NCBI GenBank assembly: GCA_945859605.1
Contig: OX243828.1
Span: 22,999,609-23,063,608 of the forward strand
Length of the DNA: 64,000 bases
Reading direction: 5' to 3'
Origin: Lumbricus rubellus
Lineage: Eukaryota > Annelida > Clitellata > Crassiclitellata > Lumbricidae
Shown: piece by piece, positions 59,623 through 64,000 of the stretch
Numbering within the stretch: the stretch's first letter is position 1
Layout of the letters: each line of letters opens with the position of its first letter
Made by a program: the position numbers and the translations under genes
The notes under the pieces: generated by a model
The model's input: only the letters and a program-made list of their open reading frames with translations
Told to the model about the DNA's origin: nothing
The model's database searches: none

Positions 59623-60750
59623 CAAGTTATGTGGTCGATCCATAGGCCTAAGACTAGTTCGATCATATTGCATCCGGATTCTTGTCGTTACATATAATTT
59701 ATAAACCCTAGGCCTATATATAGGCTTATTATAGTGCAGGCATAGACTAAGTGGCCCATAATTAGATAAAATTAGACGCAGCTGTGAACATTAAATGTTC
59801 ATAATAAGCTCATTATAAAGGTCTAGCTGCATGTAATTTTTATGTCTTTACCCCATAGGCTTCGCCTTTTAATGGGCAACCTACATATTTTCAGCAGGAT
59901 ATGCGATAGGGTTGTGGGAGTTAGGCTATTTAGAAGGCTGAAGAGAGAGGCCTAAAAGGTAAAGAAGACATTGAAATTTGGAAGAATTTTTCAGGTCATA
60001 GGCCTAAGGCAGATCATTTTCAGACCATAAGATTTCCTTGAAATAGGCCTATGGTTAGAATGTGATCAGTGAACATTTTTGAACATTTACTCAACATTAC
60101 AGTTATTGGTCAAATGAAAGTAGCAGTCCTTGGTATGCATAACATAATTTTATATAGCCTACCACAGAAAAACAGACAGATCGAGAATAGAAAAACAATT
60201 TTCTCGCAATTCTACAATACTTTCATCAGAAATACTGCAAAAACAAATGTCCATACTTCATAGCAGTTTCATCTGAAGGACTCGAAAACATTGATTATCT
60301 TTGCTGTTCATAAGAGCAACATCTAATCACAATATTTATACAAGAATCTTTATCCTCAACTGCACAGAAAGTTAGAGCAACAACGAAGTTCTAAGCTCAC
60401 AACTTAGCCAAGAAAACTGAAAACCCTAAAAACAAATCTACGACCGATCGTTACACCGGGTTAAAAATGAAGAAAAAAGCTAAAACTGTAGACAAATATA
60501 ATTAATTTCAACGTTAGTAAGTGATAACGAAGTTTTTGTTGTTTTACTAAAAAAAACGTCAGAAACAAAACATATCACTATGATATGTGCCAAAAACCAA
60601 ATATTTTATTAATGCATCAAAGGCAACAAATCTTGCAAAAAGTAAATGATCCATTTTAAATTAAATTAGCCTACATCCGCAATTTCATTAGCAGAGTTAT
60701 TCAACGTAATATGGATGTACGAAAAAAATAGGCCTAGGCCTATATCTTAA
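59623..60750. other. AT-rich flank, no gene recognised
   Basis: No repeat structure except many TAGGCCTA palindromes. Confidence 0.4.
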
Positions 60751-60759
60751 TTTTATGCT

Positions 60760-61430
60760 TCACTTATGGAGAGCGTGTCCAAATATTTATTGGAGTCATC
60801 CTCGCCAGCGTTCTCGAAAACGCGAATGATTTCATTGTGCTTCGAATCAAAATAAATGTAGGCTAACGATCGAATGCAAGAAAACTGTCCGTTGAGATTA
60901 GGCTATTGCATGAAATCAGAACAGAGAAGTTCGCGTCCAGTAATTCAAAGACATTTTCATCGTAAATAATTATCAGAATCCTACCAGAATTATCTGCTAA
61001 AGAAACTCCAGCCAGACCCTCAATCCACGACTTATGTTCATTGAGTAATTATTTTCCTGCAGGATCAATCTCTCGTAGCACAATGCGGCGATCGTCGGAC
61101 AGCAAACAAAGTGCAATTAGTCCTACAACCGAATCGTTTGACCGCTTGATCACATTAGAATGATTAGATACTGACCCCATTTCCAACGGGTCCATTACAA
61201 ATTTAAACTGATTTTGAGCTAAAGTAGGCCTATTACAGACTTTTTACAGTCATACGTCTGCAGAATGAATTGATCAGTTCTGCAGAAGACTCGGAATATA
61301 ACAGGAGCATCACACCGGCAGAAACTCCCTGGTATAACTTGACCATTGAGAAATCGGCGAGTGAAATATTTAGCCAGGAGTGAAAATTGTCAGTAACATC
61401 GTCGATCCTCATCAAAATCATCAGGTTTAT
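60760..61430 (-). pseudogene. Degenerate coding-like segment, family unknown
   Basis: On the minus strand a protein-like reading runs from 61421 (DVTDNFHSWLNISLADFS), shifts frame near 61200, continues FVMDPLEMGS and LIALCLLSDDRRIVLREIDP to a TAA, then KSWIEGLAGVSLADNSGRIL and, in another frame, RVFENAGEDDSNKYLDTLS. The amino-acid texture looks coding but has at least one stop and two frame changes. It could be a pseudogene, or exons with introns I cannot place. Confidence 0.3.
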
Positions 61431-61974
61431 TCAAACACATAACACAAAACTGGTCGGCCATTCTACTTAGCATGAAAATGAAACTTGAAACTTGGCACGT
61501 ATAGGCCTAATCATTTGAAGCGGTTTAAAATTTACAATGCTATGTAAAAGCCGACAGTTCTCTCGCCGCCGCAGTTGTCGCTGACGTCACAAAGCAGGAT
61601 TACGTCAGTAACTAATTTTACATAGAGACCTAATCACTTGGGGTAAATTTGCTAAATTAGTCGACCGACTTAACAGCAATGCCATATTGTTTAAAATCCA
61701 ATAATATGTTTTCAGGAGTAATTTGTTTAGGCCTACATTTGGACGCAATTAAAGGAATTCTCGGTGAGTAAAAGGGCCTACCTCGTTTGAAACTGTGAGC
61801 GAGAACACGCGTCTTTTGTAAGCTGTAAAAGTCAGGAACGACGTTCATATCTGTGCTTTTCTGGATTAAAATCAAGACAGATTAGTCTTCTGATACTCAT
61901 AAACACAGAGTAATTGCTCAAATCTGTACACTTTAGATAGATAGACAAATAACCTATTGCAAGTCGTCGCTTGT

Positions 61975-62205
61975 AAATTCTGATGACCTTTTTTAGCCGT
62001 CCATTTCAAATTTTATTTTTCACTGCACAAGCCCTTCGTTCCGTTTCGCTTTTCTATGGTATAACCATCTGCAGTTATCTTTTTCTTAATGATTAGCCTA
62101 TCAGGCTATCACTGCACAACGTTGCTGTTACAAGTTACAACTGCACAAATTCATTTACAACTGCGCATTTTGTGCAGAACTGCAGGTTAAAAAAAGTCCT
62201 GCCAC
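61975..62205. repeat. Dispersed ACTGCACA repeat
   Basis: Closest relative of 4030-4260, in the same orientation, including the AGCCGTCC/GACCTTTTTT core at its left side. Confidence 0.7.
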
Positions 62206-62334
62206 TGGCACCGGGACCCGCGCGACTTATTGGCTGGTTCACCAAGTCCGACCATGTATCCCAGTAAAGTAGACTACAAGCGCGAGGTCTTGCATTTTCT
62301 TCCTTTTCCATGAGCGGAGCGCTATATAAATTTT

Positions 62335-62461
62335 GATTAATCGATTGATTGATTGGTTGATTGATGGATAGATAGATAGATAGATAATAATAATAATAAT
62401 AGATAGATAGATTGATAGATAGATTGATAGATTGATTGATTGATAGATAGATAGATAGATA

Positions 62462-62516
<55 letters not shown>

Positions 62517-62607
62517 GTGTCCTGTAGGCTACGCATTTTCGTGTTGTTCCCCGTAGAGAAGACGTAGAACCAATTGGAGGCTAACGTACGTGGATTGCTA
62601 GCAATAA

Positions 62608-62669
<62 letters not shown>
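62335..62669. repeat. (GATT)n and (GATA)n microsatellites
   Basis: GATT/GATA blocks at 62335-62515 and GATT at 62610-62669, separated by 95 bp of unique sequence. They follow a GCGCTATATAAATTTT retroposon end. Confidence 0.92.
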
Positions 62670-63320
62670 CGCAACAATGGGCATTTAGTCTAAAAATTTA
62701 AGTCTCAAATTGGGCCTAGATTTTCCTCATTATTGCTCATGAGGTGACGTAACAATTGGTCTTTCCCCTAAATTCAATTTATTTTAACTATGAAGTGACG
62801 TGACAATACAATTGAACATTTTTCTCTAATTAAAATTTTTAGTTAATTTTTAGATGAAATGATGTAACAATTGGTCTTTTCTCTACATTAAATATTGATA
62901 ATATGAATTGACGTGTCCGATTATCCTGAGATTATTATTAATGTAGGCCCTGCCTTTCATAATTGAAGTGACGTACATGTAACAATCACATGCGTAGCTA
63001 CATGGAGGCAAAATCACCCACATGTATTACCTTTTGTTTTATGTAGGCCTATTTGACCAGCGACCATGCACATTATAGAATTTTGCCTATGATCTGGTCT
63101 TCCGGGTGTAGGCTTAAATACCGCGTTTGCCTCCTCTTGAATATAAGTTTGGCTACGTTACTGGTAGACCTAACACTCGGTATTTATTCTCCTAATTTTT
63201 AAATAATAATTATGTACTTTGTAGGCCTATATGAAGTGACGCAACAATAGGTTCTGTCATGAAATTATATTAATAATGCACCTTTTGTAATTGAAGTGGC
63301 GTAGGCCTAACAATAGATCT
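62665..63320. repeat. Decayed tandem repeat with TGACGTAACAAT motif
   Basis: GAAGTGACGTAACAATTGG-like motifs occur near 62667, 62745, 62795, 62860, 62906, 62966, 63232 and 63292, mostly 50-80 bp apart. Sequence between them is AT-rich and diverged. Confidence 0.6.
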
Positions 63321-63974
63321 TTATTATGTAGCCTAACTTTAGATATATGTATACCGTAGCCTAACTAATAATTGTGTTGACTAATCAAACGACTTAGCAA
63401 TTAAATTATCTGCTTTCGTCAAATTATAAAACTTAAATAACATACATCACTCACAATATTGCCAAATGGCAGAAACAATTAAGGGTAAGCACAAGCACTG
63501 ACCAAGTATGTGTACTAAATATTAGAAATCTCCCAGCTCAGAAAACACAACCCGTTCAAGCAGCGTAGGCAGATAGTCTGAAGTTCTAGTAAAAATTAAT
63601 GCGGTCTACTAAAAGTGGCTGGAAAGCCAAATCAGCTTGTCGTCAATTAGATTTATCATTGTTCGCCTGTCATCAACAACCTGAAAGCTTAAGCTTAAGC
63701 CATGTTGAATTCAATAAATAATCCGCTTCGCACGTATGGAACTGGAATAAGAAACGGTAAAGCTACAGACCAACGATAGCACATCAACTAAAGTCTCGAG
63801 GAAAGTGAGATAGAAACACGAATTATGTGTAAAAGTCAAAACGCCTCAGCGCATAGGCCTACATTGTAAGCAATCTGCATGATATTTTCTGATGACGGTT
63901 ACTTTAGTCCAACTTCGTTTCGTACTCCTGCAGCGCCAACAACAGTGTTTAATCTTTAGTCCTTTTGCTGGGAG
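63321..63974. other. Flank, no gene recognised
   Basis: Nothing beyond two TAGGCCTA-type motifs. Confidence 0.4.
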
Positions 63975-64000
63975 CAGGGGCGGATCCAGGGGGCAATCCG
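63975..64000 (+). mobile_element. Start of a hAT-type MITE, cut by the window edge
   Basis: CAGGGGCGGATCCAGGGGGC is a typical end of the MITE class seen throughout the window. Confidence 0.55.

Overview
The window is animal genomic DNA, most likely from a marine invertebrate. It has a long gene with many small phased exons, GT-AG introns full of simple repeats, tRNA-derived SINEs, a Ty3/Gypsy element and many hAT-like MITEs. The palindrome TAGGCCTA is very frequent. An echinoderm or another invertebrate deuterostome is my inference from texture only; nothing here proves the taxon.

One gene dominates. On the minus strand, from 46155 down to 2517, I reconstruct a complete 17-coding-exon diacylglycerol lipase of the alpha type (DAGL-alpha, the 2-arachidonoylglycerol synthase). 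The exons join in phase from an ATG at 46155 to a TGA at 2519-2517 and predict about 1073 residues. The protein has four N-terminal membrane helices, a lipase core with Ser483, Asp535 and His627, and a long low-complexity C-terminal tail.

Layout on the plus strand: 1-2516 is the AT-rich 3' flank and probable 3' UTR, with a higher-order tandem repeat. 2517-5395 holds exons 17-15. 5396-12701 is intron 14, with a 6.65-kb Gypsy element whose 738-bp LTRs look identical. 12702-19591 holds exons 14-9; intron 12 carries a 2.3-kb TIR transposon with a broken transposase-like gene. 19592-25338 holds exons 8-5; intron 7 contains a 45-bp minisatellite made from exon 8's own splice acceptor. 25339-34361 holds exons 4 and 3 among MITEs and microsatellites. 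34362-45390 is the 11-kb intron 2, with several hAT-type elements. 45391-46155 holds exons 2 and 1. 46156-64000 is the upstream region: a possible promoter, a LINE-like fragment, SINEs, microsatellites, a GC-rich segment near 53 kb and more MITEs. I recognise no second functional protein gene there.

The Gypsy element keeps gag, protease and a complete DD35E integrase in one 1218-codon frame but lacks most of reverse transcriptase and RNase H. It also carries an extra downstream ORF with a C2H2 zinc finger. Together with at least ten hAT-type insertions bearing 8-bp target duplications, several of them exact, this suggests recent or continuing transposition into the gene.

Limits: exon joins come from consensus splice sites, phase and remembered family similarity, without transcript data. 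Repeat boundaries, LTR identity and counts are by eye.
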